Shown here: positions 36,032-46,466 of the stretch, one piece after another
How the letters are laid out: each line of letters opens with the position of its first letter
Position numbering within the stretch: position 1 is the first letter of the stretch
Origin: Vagococcus penaei
Lineage (GTDB): Bacteria; Bacillota; Bacilli; Lactobacillales; Vagococcaceae
Direction: 5' to 3'
Length of the DNA: 64,000 bases
Assembly: GCF_001998885.1 (NCBI RefSeq)
Contig: NZ_CP019609.1
Span: forward strand, 1 to 64,000
Position numbers and translations under genes: made by a program
The notes under the pieces: generated by a model
Database searches by the model: none
What the model saw: the letters and a program-made list of their open reading frames with translations, nothing else
Told to the model about the DNA's origin: nothing

Positions 36032-37066
36032 ATGATTGTTATTATGCAGCAAGATGCCACACAAACACAAATAGATTTAATTTTAAATCGAATCCATGAC
36101 GAGGGGTTACAAACGTATGTCAGCAATGGAGAAGAACAGACAATCATTGGATTAGTTGGGCCAACAGAAAAAGTGATTGATTTACCTTTGAAAACCTATG
36201 ATGGTGTGAAAGATGTTATTCAAATTCGAAGTAGTTATAAACTAACCAGTCGTGAATTTCATCCTGCTGATACCGTAGTTGATGTGTCAGGCTTAAAGAT
36301 TGGCGGCGACGAAGCTTTTGTGACTATGGCTGGACCATGTTCGATTGAAGGTCTTGAGCAGATTCGAGAGTGTGCCAGAATAGCTAAGGCTGGTGGTGCA
36401 AAGGTTTTACGAGGTGGTGCGTTTAAACCTAGAACGTCACCATACGCATTTCAAGGCTTAGAAGAAGAAGGACTGATTTATATTCGCCAAGCTGCGGATG
36501 AATATGGGCTTAAAGTGATTACCGAAGTGATGGATGAAGCGAATTTAGAACTTGTTGCTAAATATACTGATATTTTACAAATTGGCGCAAGAAATATGCA
36601 GAATTTCAAATTATTACAGGCAGTTGGTAAAACTGGTTTACCTGTGGCGTTAAAACGCGGGATTTCAGGAACCATTGATGAATGGTTGAACGCAGCTGAG
36701 TACATTGCAGCTGAAGGAAACATGAACGTCATTTTTGTAGAACGCGGGATTCGAACATACGAAACAACAACACGTAATACATTAGATTTAAGTGCCATTC
36801 CAGTGATTCAAAAATTAAGTCATTTTCCTATTATTGTTGATCCTAGTCATGGTGTTGGTATTTGGGATTTAGTCACACCGATGGCTGTTGCGGGTGTAGC
36901 GGCTGGAGCCTCTGGAATGATTGTTGAGATTCATCCAGATCCTAGTCAAGCTTGGTCTGACGGTCAGCAATCATTAAATGAAAAGCGCTACTTAAATATG
37001 ATGGAACAAGTTAATGTTTTAGAAGATGCAATGAAAAAAATTAAGGCTATTAGAAAAAAATTATAG
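36032..37066 (+). CDS. aroF: 3-deoxy-7-phosphoheptulonate synthase, type I-beta with regulatory domain
   Basis: DAHP synthase condenses PEP and erythrose-4-phosphate, the entry step of the shikimate pathway. Residues 1-70 are the ferredoxin-like regulatory domain (MIVIMQQDATQTQIDLILNR) found in enzymes feedback-regulated by Phe, Tyr or prephenate. Residues 85-344 are the barrel with MAGPCSIEG, VLRGGAFKPRTSPYAFQG, QIGARNMQNF, VALKRGISG, RGIRTYETTTRNTLD and IVDPSHGVG. So control is possible both at the enzyme and at the attenuator upstream. Confidence 0.95.
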   Translation: MIVIMQQDATQTQIDLILNRIHDEGLQTYVSNGEEQTIIGLVGPTEKVIDLPLKTYDGVKDVIQIRSSYKLTSREFHPADTVVDVSGLKIGGDEAFVTMAGPCSIEGLEQIRECARIAKAGGAKVLRGGAFKPRTSPYAFQGLEEEGLIYIRQAADEYGLKVITEVMDEANLELVAKYTDILQIGARNMQNFKLLQAVGKTGLPVALKRGISGTIDEWLNAAEYIAAEGNMNVIFVERGIRTYETTTRNTLDLSAIPVIQKLSHFPIIVDPSHGVGIWDLVTPMAVAGVAAGASGMIVEIHPDPSQAWSDGQQSLNEKRYLNMMEQVNVLEDAMKKIKAIRKKL

Positions 37067-37080
37067 CGAGGAGAAAAAAG

Positions 37081-38145
37081 ATGGAATTAACAGTTAATCT
37101 AACGAATCATTCCTATGATTTACTCATAAAAAGACATCAATTACCTGAAATTGGGACATGGGTAGCTAGTTTATGGGAACCTCAAAAAATAGCAATTATT
37201 ACTGATGAGACAGTTGCTAACTTATACGGAAAGATAGTTTGTGAAAGTCTTGAAATATCAGGTTTTAACGCCTATTTGATTGCAATTCCTCCTGGTGAAG
37301 CGAGTAAAAATTTAGTAGTAGCCGAGCAAATCTATACGAAGTTAGCTGAATTAGGCTTAACACGTTCTGATGGTATTATTGCATTAGGTGGTGGGGTTGT
37401 TGGTGATTTAGCTGGTTTTGTCGCTTCAACATACATGCGTGGTTTACATTTCTTACAAGTACCAACAACATTGCTTGCTCAAGTTGATAGTAGTATTGGT
37501 GGTAAGACAGCTGTCAATACGACAATTGCCAAAAATTTAGTAGGTACTTTTACTCAACCAGATGGTGTGTTGATTGATCCAGATACGCTAACAACTTTAG
37601 AACCACGTCGAATTCGCGAAGGCTTAGCCGAAGTTATTAAATGTGCAGCAATTGCTGATTCTAATTTATGGGCATTACTCGATAATTTAATAGATGAGAC
37701 GGATGTGTTAAAGCATGCTGAAGAGATTATTTTGGCATGTTGTGAAGTCAAGCGAAGTGTTGTAGAACAGGATGAATTTGACAATGGCCGCCGTTTGATT
37801 TTAAATTTTGGTCATACCATTGGTCATGCTATTGAGCAGACTATGGGCTATGGTGTTATTACTCATGGTGAAGCTGTGGCTATTGGCATGTGTCAATTAA
37901 CGAAAACTACAGAACAAAAGGGTTGGACTGAATTGGGGACAACTCAAAAGCTAGAACAGTTACTTGTTAAATTTAATTTACCAATTGATTTGGCAGAATG
38001 GAATAGCGAAAAGTTGTATGCGGCATTAAGTCACGATAAAAAAACGCGTGGGAATCAATTAAAATTAATTGTTCTTGAGAGACTAGGCCAAGTTAAAATC
38101 ATAGCTGTTGATATAACAGAGATGCAAGAATTTTTAGTTCACTAA
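37081..38145 (+). CDS. aroB: 3-dehydroquinate synthase
   Basis: AroB cyclises DAHP to dehydroquinate using NAD and a divalent metal. The 354-residue protein has ITDETVANLYG, the NAD-binding GGGVVGDLAGFVASTYMRG, FLQVPTTLLAQVDSSIGGKTAVN and the metal ligands in REGLAEVIKCA, NFGHTIGHAIEQ and THGEAVAIGM. Length is typical. 14 bases separate it from aroF, with ribosome-binding site GAGGAG. Confidence 0.97.
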   Translation: MELTVNLTNHSYDLLIKRHQLPEIGTWVASLWEPQKIAIITDETVANLYGKIVCESLEISGFNAYLIAIPPGEASKNLVVAEQIYTKLAELGLTRSDGIIALGGGVVGDLAGFVASTYMRGLHFLQVPTTLLAQVDSSIGGKTAVNTTIAKNLVGTFTQPDGVLIDPDTLTTLEPRRIREGLAEVIKCAAIADSNLWALLDNLIDETDVLKHAEEIILACCEVKRSVVEQDEFDNGRRLILNFGHTIGHAIEQTMGYGVITHGEAVAIGMCQLTKTTEQKGWTELGTTQKLEQLLVKFNLPIDLAEWNSEKLYAALSHDKKTRGNQLKLIVLERLGQVKIIAVDITEMQEFLVH

Positions 38146-38165
38146 GTAATTAGGAGGAATGACAG

Positions 38166-39332
38166 ATGCGATTTATTACAGCGGGAGAGTCACATGGTCC
38201 TGAGTTAACAGCTATTATTGATGGTTTACCAGCAGGTTTAGCGCTAGATGTAGAAGATATTAATAAAGAGTTAAAACGACGTCAAGGTGGATATGGTCGT
38301 GGTGGACGTATGTTGATTGAAACAGATGTTATTCAGGTTACATCAGGTATACGTCATGGGAAAACATTAGGTTCTCCCGTGACTTTGACGGTTAAAAATG
38401 ATGATTTTAAAAACTGGGAGCGCGTTATGGGAATTGAACCCGTAACTGAACGTGAAAAAAAAATGCGTCGAGTATCCAAGCCGCGACCTGGGCATGCTGA
38501 TTTGGTCGGTGGCATTAAATATGAGCATGACGACTTGCGCAATGTCTTAGAACGTTCATCTGCCAGAGAAACAACTATGCGTGTTGCAGTAGGAGCAGTT
38601 TGTAAAAAATTATTAGCGGAGCTAGGTGTTGAGGTTGCGGGCCATGTGCTAGAAATCGGTGGTATTCGGGGAGAAATTCCTGAAAATATGACAGTGCAAG
38701 AAATTAAAGAAAAAGCAGAAGCTTCTGCTGTACGCTGTGTGGATACTAAAATAGAAGAAAAAATGAAAGAAAAAATTGATCAAACGCGTAAAGATGGTAA
38801 TACGATTGGTGGTGTCGTTGAAGTTGTAGTTGGTGGTGTTCCAGTTGGTTTGGGTAGTTATACACAGTGGGACACTAAATTAGATGCTAAAATTGCTCAA
38901 GCGATTGTCAGTATTAACGCATTTAAGGGTGTTGAATTTGGGGTTGGTTTTGAAGCTGCTAGATTACCTGGTAGCGATGTTATGGATGAAATTTTATGGA
39001 ATGAATTGGATGGTTATACACGGAGAAGTAATCATTTAGGTGGTTTTGAAGGTGGTATGACGACTGGGATGCCGATTGTTGTTCGTGGTGTGATGAAGCC
39101 AATTCCAACACTTTATAAGCCATTGATGTCAGTTGATATTGATACAAAAGAACCTTACAAAGCGAGCGTTGAACGATCAGATAGTTCTGCTGTTCCAGCT
39201 GCATGCGTGATTGCGGAAGCGATGGTGGCTATTGAAGTTGCCAAAGCGATGCTTGATAAATTTTCAAGCGATTCTTTTAAACAAATGCAACAAGATGTGA
39301 GCCAATACCGCGAATATGTTCGAACATACTAA
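38166..39332 (+). CDS. aroC: Chorismate synthase
   Basis: AroC makes chorismate from EPSP and needs reduced FMN. The 388-residue protein has the signatures [58 protein letters not shown] and the late [17 protein letters not shown]. Fourth gene of the aromatic operon, with ribosome-binding site AGGAGG. Confidence 0.97.
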   Translation: MRFITAGESHGPELTAIIDGLPAGLALDVEDINKELKRRQGGYGRGGRMLIETDVIQVTSGIRHGKTLGSPVTLTVKNDDFKNWERVMGIEPVTEREKKMRRVSKPRPGHADLVGGIKYEHDDLRNVLERSSARETTMRVAVGAVCKKLLAELGVEVAGHVLEIGGIRGEIPENMTVQEIKEKAEASAVRCVDTKIEEKMKEKIDQTRKDGNTIGGVVEVVVGGVPVGLGSYTQWDTKLDAKIAQAIVSINAFKGVEFGVGFEAARLPGSDVMDEILWNELDGYTRRSNHLGGFEGGMTTGMPIVVRGVMKPIPTLYKPLMSVDIDTKEPYKASVERSDSSAVPAACVIAEAMVAIEVAKAMLDKFSSDSFKQMQQDVSQYREYVRTY

Positions 39333-39367
39333 CGATTACACATGTATTAATTAAAGGAGGCAAACAC

Positions 39368-40495
39368 ATGATAGCGATTCATTCGATTCAACAAATTACG
39401 GTTTTAGGAGTTGGTTTAATTGGGAGTTCGCTTTGTCTTTGCCTTAAAGCGGCTTATCCGAATATAAAAATCGTTGGTTGGACAAACTCTAAAGATGAAC
39501 TGGATTACGCTCATGCAGAGAAAATTATTGATATAGTTGAGATGGATTTAGCTAGTGCTGTGAGGCAGGCAGATATTGTGTTTCTCTGTACACCAGTGGG
39601 GGTAACGTTATCGCTAATCTCGGAATTAGCCACGTTACCCTTGAAAAAAGGCGTAATTGTTACGGATGTGAGTAGTACCAAGCGTCAAGTATGTCATGAA
39701 GCAAAGGAACATCTTATTGCAAGAGGCGTTCATTTTATCGGTGGGCATCCAATGGCTGGTTCACATAAATCTGGTGTCAGAGCAGCCGATCAACGTTTAT
39801 TCGAGAATGCTTATTATATACTCACACCTTTTGAAAAACAGTCATCTTTATGTGATTTTATGAAACTATTATTAAAAGGTACACGAGCTAAATTTGTTGA
39901 ATTAACTCCTGAGAGCCACGATGAAATAGTAGGAACGTTAAGCCATTTGCCACATATAATTGCTTCAGGCATTGTTATGGAAGCAAAAGAATTGATGCAG
40001 ACTTATCCTAATGCTAGAAACTTAGCTGCTGGTGGATTTCGTGATATTACGCGTATTGCCTCGGCAGACCCACAAATGTGGACGGATATCTTATTATCCA
40101 ATCAAGATATCTTATCGAAACAATTAAAGTTATGGGAAATACGAATGAGTGATATTAGACATGCTATCAATCAACATGATGTAGCGTTTATTAAACAATT
40201 TTTTTTAGAAGGTAAATTGTTTCGTGATGGATTACCAATTCATCAACCGGGAGCTATTCCAAATTTTTATGATTTATATATTAATGTACCAGATGATTCG
40301 GGAGTTATTGCAGAAATCACCAATATATTAGCACGACAACAGTTAAGTTTGGTCAATATAAAAATTTTAGAAACACGAGATGATTTTTTTGGTATTTTAC
40401 AATTAACTTTTAAGCATGAAGACGACTTAAATACTGCTCAAACTATTATTCAAGCTAGTACAAACTATTTATGTTTTAAACTAGGAGGTAACTAA
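39368..40495 (+). CDS. tyrA: Prephenate dehydrogenase with ACT domain
   Basis: TyrA oxidises prephenate to 4-hydroxyphenylpyruvate for tyrosine. The 375-residue protein has a Rossmann start (VLGVGLIGSSLCLCLK), the HFIGGHPMAGSHKSGVRAA segment and the catalytic-region LSHLPHIIASG. A C-terminal ACT domain (about residues 300-375, INVPDDSGVIAEITNILA) is probably for tyrosine feedback. The stop overlaps nothing, but the next gene follows immediately. Confidence 0.95.
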   Translation: MIAIHSIQQITVLGVGLIGSSLCLCLKAAYPNIKIVGWTNSKDELDYAHAEKIIDIVEMDLASAVRQADIVFLCTPVGVTLSLISELATLPLKKGVIVTDVSSTKRQVCHEAKEHLIARGVHFIGGHPMAGSHKSGVRAADQRLFENAYYILTPFEKQSSLCDFMKLLLKGTRAKFVELTPESHDEIVGTLSHLPHIIASGIVMEAKELMQTYPNARNLAAGGFRDITRIASADPQMWTDILLSNQDILSKQLKLWEIRMSDIRHAINQHDVAFIKQFFLEGKLFRDGLPIHQPGAIPNFYDLYINVPDDSGVIAEITNILARQQLSLVNIKILETRDDFFGILQLTFKHEDDLNTAQTIIQASTNYLCFKLGGN

Positions 40496-41779
40496 ATGGA
40501 ATTACTAAAAGCGACAAAGCCGTTATTGGGCACGATTGTAGTACCCGGTGATAAATCGATCTCTCACCGTAGCATTATGTTTGGAGCGTTAGCCAACGGA
40601 ACAACAACAATCACTAATTTTTTACGTGCTGACGATTGTCTGGGGACCATACAAGTTTTTAGACAATTAGGTGTTAACATTGAGGAGCAAGATGATTTGA
40701 TTCGGGTTCATGGTGTTGGCTGGTCAGGATTACAACTGCCTGAAACAGTTCTTGATGTTGGTAATTCAGGTACTACGATTCGACTATTGATGGGCATATT
40801 AGCAGCTCAAAAATTTGCTGTCACGTTGACTGGTGATGAATCTATTCAGCGACGACCAATGAATCGTGTTATCGCACCATTAAGAGCGATGGGGGCGAAT
40901 ATTTCGGGAATGAATCACACAGAATTCCCACCAATCACAATTAAACCAGTCCCAAATTTGAGTCCAATTAATTACCAATTACCAGTTGCTAGTGCACAAG
41001 TTAAATCAGCTTTGATTTTTGCAGCATTGCAAACGACTGGTGAAACTGTGTTGACAGAAAAAGAGCAAACGCGTGATCATACGGAAGAGATGTTGAAACA
41101 ATTTTGTGGACAGATTGAAGTAGCAGGTAAAGAGATCCGTATTAGTGGCCCACAGACACTAATTGGGCAAGAAGTTATTGTTCCAGGTGACATTTCCTCT
41201 GCTGCTTTTTTCATTGTTGCTGCTTTATTAATTCCGAAAAGTAAAATAATAATCAAAAATGTCGGATTGAGTTCAACAAGAACAGGTATAATTGACGTTA
41301 TTAAAGCTATGAATGGCAAGATTAACATACATGATTATGATTCTGTTAATCAATCAGGTACGATTTGTGTAGAACATAGTGAATTAGTTGGAACTGTTAT
41401 CGAGGGAGAGATTATTCCGCGTTTAATTGATGAGCTTCCAATTATTGCTTTATTGGCGACACAAGCTAAGGGGCAAACAGTAATTAGAGATGCAGAGGAA
41501 TTAGCAGTAAAAGAAACTAATCGGATTCAAGCTGTTACAGAGGAGTTAAATAAATTAGGTGCTAATATTAAATCGACTAGGGATGGGTTTATCATTCAAG
41601 GTCAGACAAAATTACATGGTGGTAAGGTTACAAGTTATGGTGATCACCGGATTGGGATGATGCTACAAATTGCAGCTTTATTAACTGATGAGTCGGTCTT
41701 TCTTAGTGATAGTTCAGCTGTTTCTGTTTCTTTTCCAACGTTCTTTGATGTATTGACTGAATTAATGGAGGGTCACTGA
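40496..41779 (+). CDS. aroA: 3-phosphoshikimate 1-carboxyvinyltransferase (EPSP synthase)
   Basis: AroA joins PEP to shikimate-3-phosphate. The 427-residue protein has [18 protein letters not shown], the PEP-site [31 protein letters not shown] and RDHTEEML. The combination of GDKS, SAQVK and RDHTE is typical of class II enzymes, which tend to be less glyphosate-sensitive; the fourth class II motif reads SSTR instead of NxTR. Directly follows tyrA, and its last base is the first base of aroK. Confidence 0.96.
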   Translation: MELLKATKPLLGTIVVPGDKSISHRSIMFGALANGTTTITNFLRADDCLGTIQVFRQLGVNIEEQDDLIRVHGVGWSGLQLPETVLDVGNSGTTIRLLMGILAAQKFAVTLTGDESIQRRPMNRVIAPLRAMGANISGMNHTEFPPITIKPVPNLSPINYQLPVASAQVKSALIFAALQTTGETVLTEKEQTRDHTEEMLKQFCGQIEVAGKEIRISGPQTLIGQEVIVPGDISSAAFFIVAALLIPKSKIIIKNVGLSSTRTGIIDVIKAMNGKINIHDYDSVNQSGTICVEHSELVGTVIEGEIIPRLIDELPIIALLATQAKGQTVIRDAEELAVKETNRIQAVTEELNKLGANIKSTRDGFIIQGQTKLHGGKVTSYGDHRIGMMLQIAALLTDESVFLSDSSAVSVSFPTFFDVLTELMEGH

Positions 41780-42291
41780 TGTCGGCAATTTGTTTGATTG
41801 GTTTCATGGGTGTCGGTAAAACAACAATTGGACGCCGATTAGCACAGCAACTAGAATTACCTTTTATCGATTTAGATCGTGTAATTGAGGAAGAATTGAA
41901 TTTAACAATTCCAGAAATTTTTACTACGTATGGTGAAGACTATTTTCGTCAGTTGGAGAGTCAACTATTAGTAAAATATATTACCACAAATTGTGTGTTA
42001 GCAACAGGTGGGGGAATAGTAATAAATGAACAAAATCGTATGCAACTTAAGCAGGCAAATTGGGTATTTTATTTACAAGGAGACGTTTCTTTATTACATC
42101 AACGACTTAAAAATGATCGTAAACAGAGACGACCATTAGCACAAGAAAAAAATTTTACTGAACTTGAACGACTTTTTAATAGCCGTCGTAGCTGGTATCA
42201 TGAATCTAGCACAAATATTATCAAGGTAGACGGGTTATCTGTTTTAAACATTGTTAAACGTTTAGTAAGTGTTATGGAAGAAGGAATATAA
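41779..42291 (+). CDS. aroK: Shikimate kinase
   Basis: Phosphorylates shikimate at the 3-position with ATP. The 170-residue P-loop protein has Walker A GFMGVGKTTIGRRLA, the shikimate-binding FIDLDRVIEE and ATGGGIV segments and the lid Arg region DRKQRRPLA. The start codon overlaps the aroA stop by one base. Confidence 0.96.
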   Translation: MSAICLIGFMGVGKTTIGRRLAQQLELPFIDLDRVIEEELNLTIPEIFTTYGEDYFRQLESQLLVKYITTNCVLATGGGIVINEQNRMQLKQANWVFYLQGDVSLLHQRLKNDRKQRRPLAQEKNFTELERLFNSRRSWYHESSTNIIKVDGLSVLNIVKRLVSVMEEGI

Positions 42292-42292
42292 T

Positions 42293-43144
42293 TTGACTAT
42301 TGGCTATTTAGGTCCAAATGGATCGTTCACATCACAAGCAGCAGCATATTTTGCTTCTGAATCATCGATAATTAGCTATTCATCTATTGCTACTTGTTTG
42401 CGTGCTTTAGAAAAAAATGAACTTGATTATGCAATTGTTCCTGTTGAGAATTCTATTGAAGGAACAGTTAATGTTGCTATTGATTTTATTTATCATCATT
42501 TAGCCGTACCGATTCAGTGCGAATTAGTTTTACCTATTCACCAACAATTGATGGTACATCCTAATTTTAAACATTCTTGGCAGGATAATATTGTCAAAAT
42601 AGTGTCACATCCACAAGCATTGGCACAAACGCAAACTTTTTTAGCTGATAACTTTCCTCATAGTCAACAATTAACTACCGAATCAACGACTAGTGCCTGT
42701 GAATTAATAGTAAATCATCAGGATGACTGTTGGGCTGCTGTTGCTTCTAAGGCAGCATCTGAAGCTTTTAATCTGACAATTGTTTGTTCGGACATTCAAG
42801 ATAACCAAAATAATGAGACGCGTTTTTGGTTATTAGGAAAAGAAACATTTAAGCTTACCGATAAGTCGAGTTGTTTTATCCGGCAAACATTAGGTATTAG
42901 TTGGTCAAATAATCAACCTGGAGATTTACATCGTATATTGTCTGTATTTAGTTGGCGACAAATTGATTTATCGAAAATTGAATCGCGACCATTACGAACT
43001 AAATTAGGTGAGTACTACTTTTTAATTGATATTTTGGTTGATAATCCGAGACTTATTGATTTAGCACTTGAAGAATTAGCCGCTTTAGATTGTGATATTA
43101 AAATTTTAGGAACTTATCCTGTTTATTATGGAGAAAATAGTTAA
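42293..43144 (+). CDS. pheA: Prephenate dehydratase
   Basis: PheA converts prephenate to phenylpyruvate for phenylalanine. The 283-residue protein has the start TIGYLGPNGSFTSQAA, VPVENSIEGTVN, the catalytic region TESTTSACELI and NNETRFWLLG, and a C-terminal ACT domain with the phenylalanine-binding motif IESRPLRTKLGEYYF. I take TTG at 42293 as start: AAGGAA lies 6 bases before it and the family N-terminus begins here; the frame extends back to a GTG at 42269 within aroK. Final gene of the aromatic pathway block. Confidence 0.94.
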   Translation: MTIGYLGPNGSFTSQAAAYFASESSIISYSSIATCLRALEKNELDYAIVPVENSIEGTVNVAIDFIYHHLAVPIQCELVLPIHQQLMVHPNFKHSWQDNIVKIVSHPQALAQTQTFLADNFPHSQQLTTESTTSACELIVNHQDDCWAAVASKAASEAFNLTIVCSDIQDNQNNETRFWLLGKETFKLTDKSSCFIRQTLGISWSNNQPGDLHRILSVFSWRQIDLSKIESRPLRTKLGEYYFLIDILVDNPRLIDLALEELAALDCDIKILGTYPVYYGENS

Positions 43145-43239
43145 AAATTTGTCAAATTTTTTAATAAGAGCATTGTATTTTAATGCAAAACGTCTATGCT
43201 ATGGTTATATGTCTTTAAATTAATAAGTGAGGTACTGAA

Positions 43240-44286
43240 ATGACGAAAATGACACGTATGGATCGACATAAAAAATCGGAAGAGATAGACCGTTCTCCAC
43301 AAGAACAGAGTTCGAATCTTAACAAGGAAGTTAATAAACATAATGTTTTAAAACAAAATCCAAAGAAAAAAAAGAAACGAAAAAAAGGAAAAGGTTGCTT
43401 GTTTTTCATTTTTATTCTTTTACTTATAAGCGTTCTTTTTAGTGTTGGTATGTATGCTAAAGGATATTTTTCAGCGAAAAATGACACGGTACACTATCCA
43501 ACTGAAGTGACCGATTTCAAAGGACAGAAAGCTTCTGATGGTTCAGTTAATATATTATTGCTTGGTAGTGATTCTAGAGGAGAGGACCAAGGTCGTTCCG
43601 ATTCGCTTTTAGTCTTTCATTATAATAAGCGTGACAAACAACCAAAGTTAATTTCTATTATGCGTGATACTTTTGTACCGATACCAACTAAGGATGGAGT
43701 AGAATATAATAAGATTAATGCGGCATATTCTTATGGGGGTCCTGAATTAGTTCGTCAGACGATTACTAATACATTTGGTATTCCTATCCAATATTTTGCT
43801 GTTGTGAATTTTGATTCGTTTCCCAAAATCATTGAGACACTCGCACCGCATGGGTTAAAAATTAATGCGGAAAAAGACTTGGAAGTTGAAGGGACAATAA
43901 TTAAAAAAGGGCCTCAACAAATGAATGGTTTAGAAGTTCTGCAATATTCTCGTTTCCGTAAAGATGCTGAAGGTGATTTTGGTCGAGTAAGGAGACAACA
44001 ACAAGTTTTAGAGGCTTTAGTTAAACAAGGATTAAGCCCACTAAATGCTTGGCGTTTACCTGAAGTAGTTGGTAAAGTCCAAGGCTACACTGAAACAGAT
44101 ATTCCATTTAATCTTTATTTATCTTTGGGGACTAGCTATTTATTTAGTCGACACAAACCGCTAGATATTTTGACTGTACCAGTGGCTAATTCATGGAATG
44201 ATGGGTACTATGATTATGCTGGCAGTGTGTTAGAAATTGATGAAGCGACTAATAAAGAAGCGGTTTCAGCCTTCTTGAACAAGTAA
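43240..44286 (+). CDS. LCP-family (LytR-CpsA-Psr) cell-wall glycopolymer ligase
   Basis: LCP proteins attach teichoic acids or polysaccharides to peptidoglycan outside the membrane. The 348-residue protein has a long basic cytoplasmic N-terminus (residues 1-50, KKKKKRKKGKG), one membrane helix (about 51-71), and the LCP domain with NILLLGSDSR, GRSDSLLV, IMRDTFVPIP, NFDSFPKIIE and YSRFRKDAEGDFGRVRRQQQ, which hold the phosphate-binding Arg and Asp residues. A promoter-like TTGTAT-16-TATGCT lies at 43173-43200, so it may be expressed apart from the aro genes. Confidence 0.92.
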   Translation: MTKMTRMDRHKKSEEIDRSPQEQSSNLNKEVNKHNVLKQNPKKKKKRKKGKGCLFFIFILLLISVLFSVGMYAKGYFSAKNDTVHYPTEVTDFKGQKASDGSVNILLLGSDSRGEDQGRSDSLLVFHYNKRDKQPKLISIMRDTFVPIPTKDGVEYNKINAAYSYGGPELVRQTITNTFGIPIQYFAVVNFDSFPKIIETLAPHGLKINAEKDLEVEGTIIKKGPQQMNGLEVLQYSRFRKDAEGDFGRVRRQQQVLEALVKQGLSPLNAWRLPEVVGKVQGYTETDIPFNLYLSLGTSYLFSRHKPLDILTVPVANSWNDGYYDYAGSVLEIDEATNKEAVSAFLNK

Positions 44287-44382
44287 AAATACCGGAACTG
44301 GCTTTACTTTGTGCCTTTGGAACTTTATAATGTAGTTTGACTATTATTTGACTTAGTAGCTTAAAGAAATTGAGGATAGATA

Positions 44383-45249
44383 ATGAAAACTGCAATTATA
44401 ACAGACAGTACTGTTTTTTTAACTGAGAACTATAAGAAACGAGATAATTTATTTGTTATCCCGGTTCCTTTAATTATGGATAATCGCGTCTATCTTGAAG
44501 GAGTCGATATTCACCCAGATGGCTTTTATGATTTATTGAAGGATGCTGACGAGTTGCCTAAAACATCTCAACCTGCCATTGGTGAGGTTTTAGATTTTTA
44601 CGAATCATTGGCTAAGGAAGGTTATGAAGCAATTATAAGCATTCATATGTCATCTGGTATTTCTGGTTTCGTGACGACATTGCAAACCCTTGTCAATGAA
44701 TTATCAGACATTAAGGTTTATCCTTTTGATTCATTAATCACTAGTGGTCCTATGGGTAAATTAGTTGAGATGGCGCTAGATATGACAGCAATAGGTTTAG
44801 AGCCAGAAAAAATTGTTCATGCGCTTTCGCAAGCTCGTGAGTTTATTGAAGGTTATATTGTTGTTGATGATTTAAACCATCTAGTACGTGGTGGTCGTTT
44901 AAAAAATGGTGCGGCAGTCATTGGTACTTTATTAAAGATTAAACCAATATTATCATTTCAAGATGGTAATATTGTGTTAACTGAAAAAATAAGATCACAA
45001 AAAAAAGCCTTAAACCGAGTTCGCGAAATCGTATTAAACGATATTTCTTCATTGCCGCAAGATAGTACTTTTTATGTGATTCATTGTAATAATCGTGACG
45101 TTGCCCAGCAGGTAATGGATGAGTTGTTATTAGAAGATGCGTCATTAGATGTCCATCTTTGTGACTTTGGGCCTGTTATCGGGGCACATTTAGGTGAAAA
45201 ATCTATCGCAATCGGTGTTGCGCCGAAAACGATCAAAGGCTTAATTTAA
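44383..45249 (+). CDS. DegV family fatty-acid-binding protein
   Basis: DegV/FakB proteins bind a fatty acid and, in Firmicutes, present it to the FakA kinase for phosphorylation. The 288-residue protein has the two-domain DegV layout: ITDSTVFLTENY at the start, KTSQPAIGEVLDFYE, IHMSSGISGFVTTLQ with the fatty-acid-contacting Ser, and DDLNHLVRGGRLKNGAAVIGTLL. The ligand is not readable from sequence. Transcribed alone; the terminator overlaps its 3' end. Confidence 0.9.
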   Translation: MKTAIITDSTVFLTENYKKRDNLFVIPVPLIMDNRVYLEGVDIHPDGFYDLLKDADELPKTSQPAIGEVLDFYESLAKEGYEAIISIHMSSGISGFVTTLQTLVNELSDIKVYPFDSLITSGPMGKLVEMALDMTAIGLEPEKIVHALSQAREFIEGYIVVDDLNHLVRGGRLKNGAAVIGTLLKIKPILSFQDGNIVLTEKIRSQKKALNRVREIVLNDISSLPQDSTFYVIHCNNRDVAQQVMDELLLEDASLDVHLCDFGPVIGAHLGEKSIAIGVAPKTIKGLI

Positions 45250-45266
45250 TTGTTAAGCCTTTTTTA
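45235..45266 (+). terminator. Intrinsic terminator overlapping the degV-family gene end
   Basis: AAAGGCTTAA pairs with TTAAGCCTTT over an 8-base loop, followed by T. The stem includes the last codons of the gene. Confidence 0.85.
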
Positions 45267-45315
45267 TGTATGAATTAATTATGTTGTCTAATTAGTAAAA
45301 GGAGAGGGTGGCTAT

Positions 45316-46461
45316 ATGATACCTAGTATTCATAGAGACAGTAAAATTATTGTCGACTTAGTGGCAATCAAACAAAATATAAAGAAAGAATTAGCGCGTT
45401 TAACGAATAGACAAGAAATGTTTGCAGTGGTCAAGGCCAACGGTTATGGACATGGTTCGATACATGTGTCTAAAGCAGCAGTAGAGGCTGGTGTTTCAGG
45501 ATTTTGCGTATCTAATTTAGATGAAGCAATCGAGCTAAGAAATAATGGTATTCAATTACCAATCTTAATTTTAAGCTATGTTGCTCCGGAATATGTTGAA
45601 TTGATGGTTGACTATGATTTAAGTGTAACGTGTCCCAGTTTAGATTGGCTGATACAAGTGAATCGGATAATCAAGCAATTAGATTTAGCGAAACCATTAG
45701 CGATACATGTCAAAATTGATACGGGTATGGGACGAATTGGTTTTAGATCACAAGAAGATATGAGTCAAGCAATGGCAATCATTGATAATAATCCTGATAT
45801 TTTATTGGAAGGATTATTTACACATTTTGCTACAGCTGATTCAGTTTCTGAGGAACATTTTAATTTACAAAAAGAACGTTTTACAGTTGCTAGAGCACTC
45901 TTCCCAGAAAAGATACGCTATGTGCATACAGCAAATTCTGCAACAACGTTATGGCATGATGCGTGGGGAAGTAATATGATTCGTTATGGTGATGCGATGT
46001 ATGGCTTAAATCCTTCTGGTAATGAATTAGTCGAGCCTTTTCCTTTGAAACAAGCCCTGAGTTTAGAAACAACCTTAATTCATGTCAAAAAAATTGAAAA
46101 AGGTGAGAAAGTTGGTTATGGGGCAACTTATGAAACAAAAACAAATGAATGGATTGGGACGCTACCAATTGGCTATGCAGATGGATTACGTCGAAGATTT
46201 CAAGGTTTTGAAGTTTTAATTGATGGTCAACGTGTTCCTATCATAGGTCGCGTTTGCATGGATCAATGTATGATTAAATTACCAAAATCCTATCCTGTTG
46301 GAACGAAAGTAACTATTTTCGGTACGAATCAGCACCAGTTTAATAGTATTCAATCAGGTGCTGATTATATTGGTACCATTAACTATGAAATTACATGTGG
46401 CTTGTCCGACCGGCTCCCACGGGAATTTATTGACAACACATGTGGTGAAATGGAGGGATAA
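45316..46461 (+). CDS. alr: Alanine racemase
   Basis: PLP-dependent interconversion of L- and D-alanine for peptidoglycan. The 381-residue fold type III protein has the PLP-binding Lys in AVVKANGYGHG, HVKIDTGMGRIGF, HTANSATTL, the catalytic Tyr in VGYGATYETK and GRVCMDQCMI. All key residues are present. It is not next to acpS, its usual neighbour in many Firmicutes, but directly upstream of an AEC transporter whose ribosome-binding site (GGAGGG) lies within the racemase's last codons. A broader specificity (for example serine) cannot be excluded. Confidence 0.92.
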   Translation: MIPSIHRDSKIIVDLVAIKQNIKKELARLTNRQEMFAVVKANGYGHGSIHVSKAAVEAGVSGFCVSNLDEAIELRNNGIQLPILILSYVAPEYVELMVDYDLSVTCPSLDWLIQVNRIIKQLDLAKPLAIHVKIDTGMGRIGFRSQEDMSQAMAIIDNNPDILLEGLFTHFATADSVSEEHFNLQKERFTVARALFPEKIRYVHTANSATTLWHDAWGSNMIRYGDAMYGLNPSGNELVEPFPLKQALSLETTLIHVKKIEKGEKVGYGATYETKTNEWIGTLPIGYADGLRRRFQGFEVLIDGQRVPIIGRVCMDQCMIKLPKSYPVGTKVTIFGTNQHQFNSIQSGADYIGTINYEITCGLSDRLPREFIDNTCGEMEG

Positions 46462-46466
46462 GTCCT

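Noticed and set aside
43141-43175. Terminator after pheA
   Set aside because: AAAAAT/ATTTTT around TTGTCAA is a weak all-A/T stem; I cannot tell whether the aro operon ends here or reads into the LCP gene.
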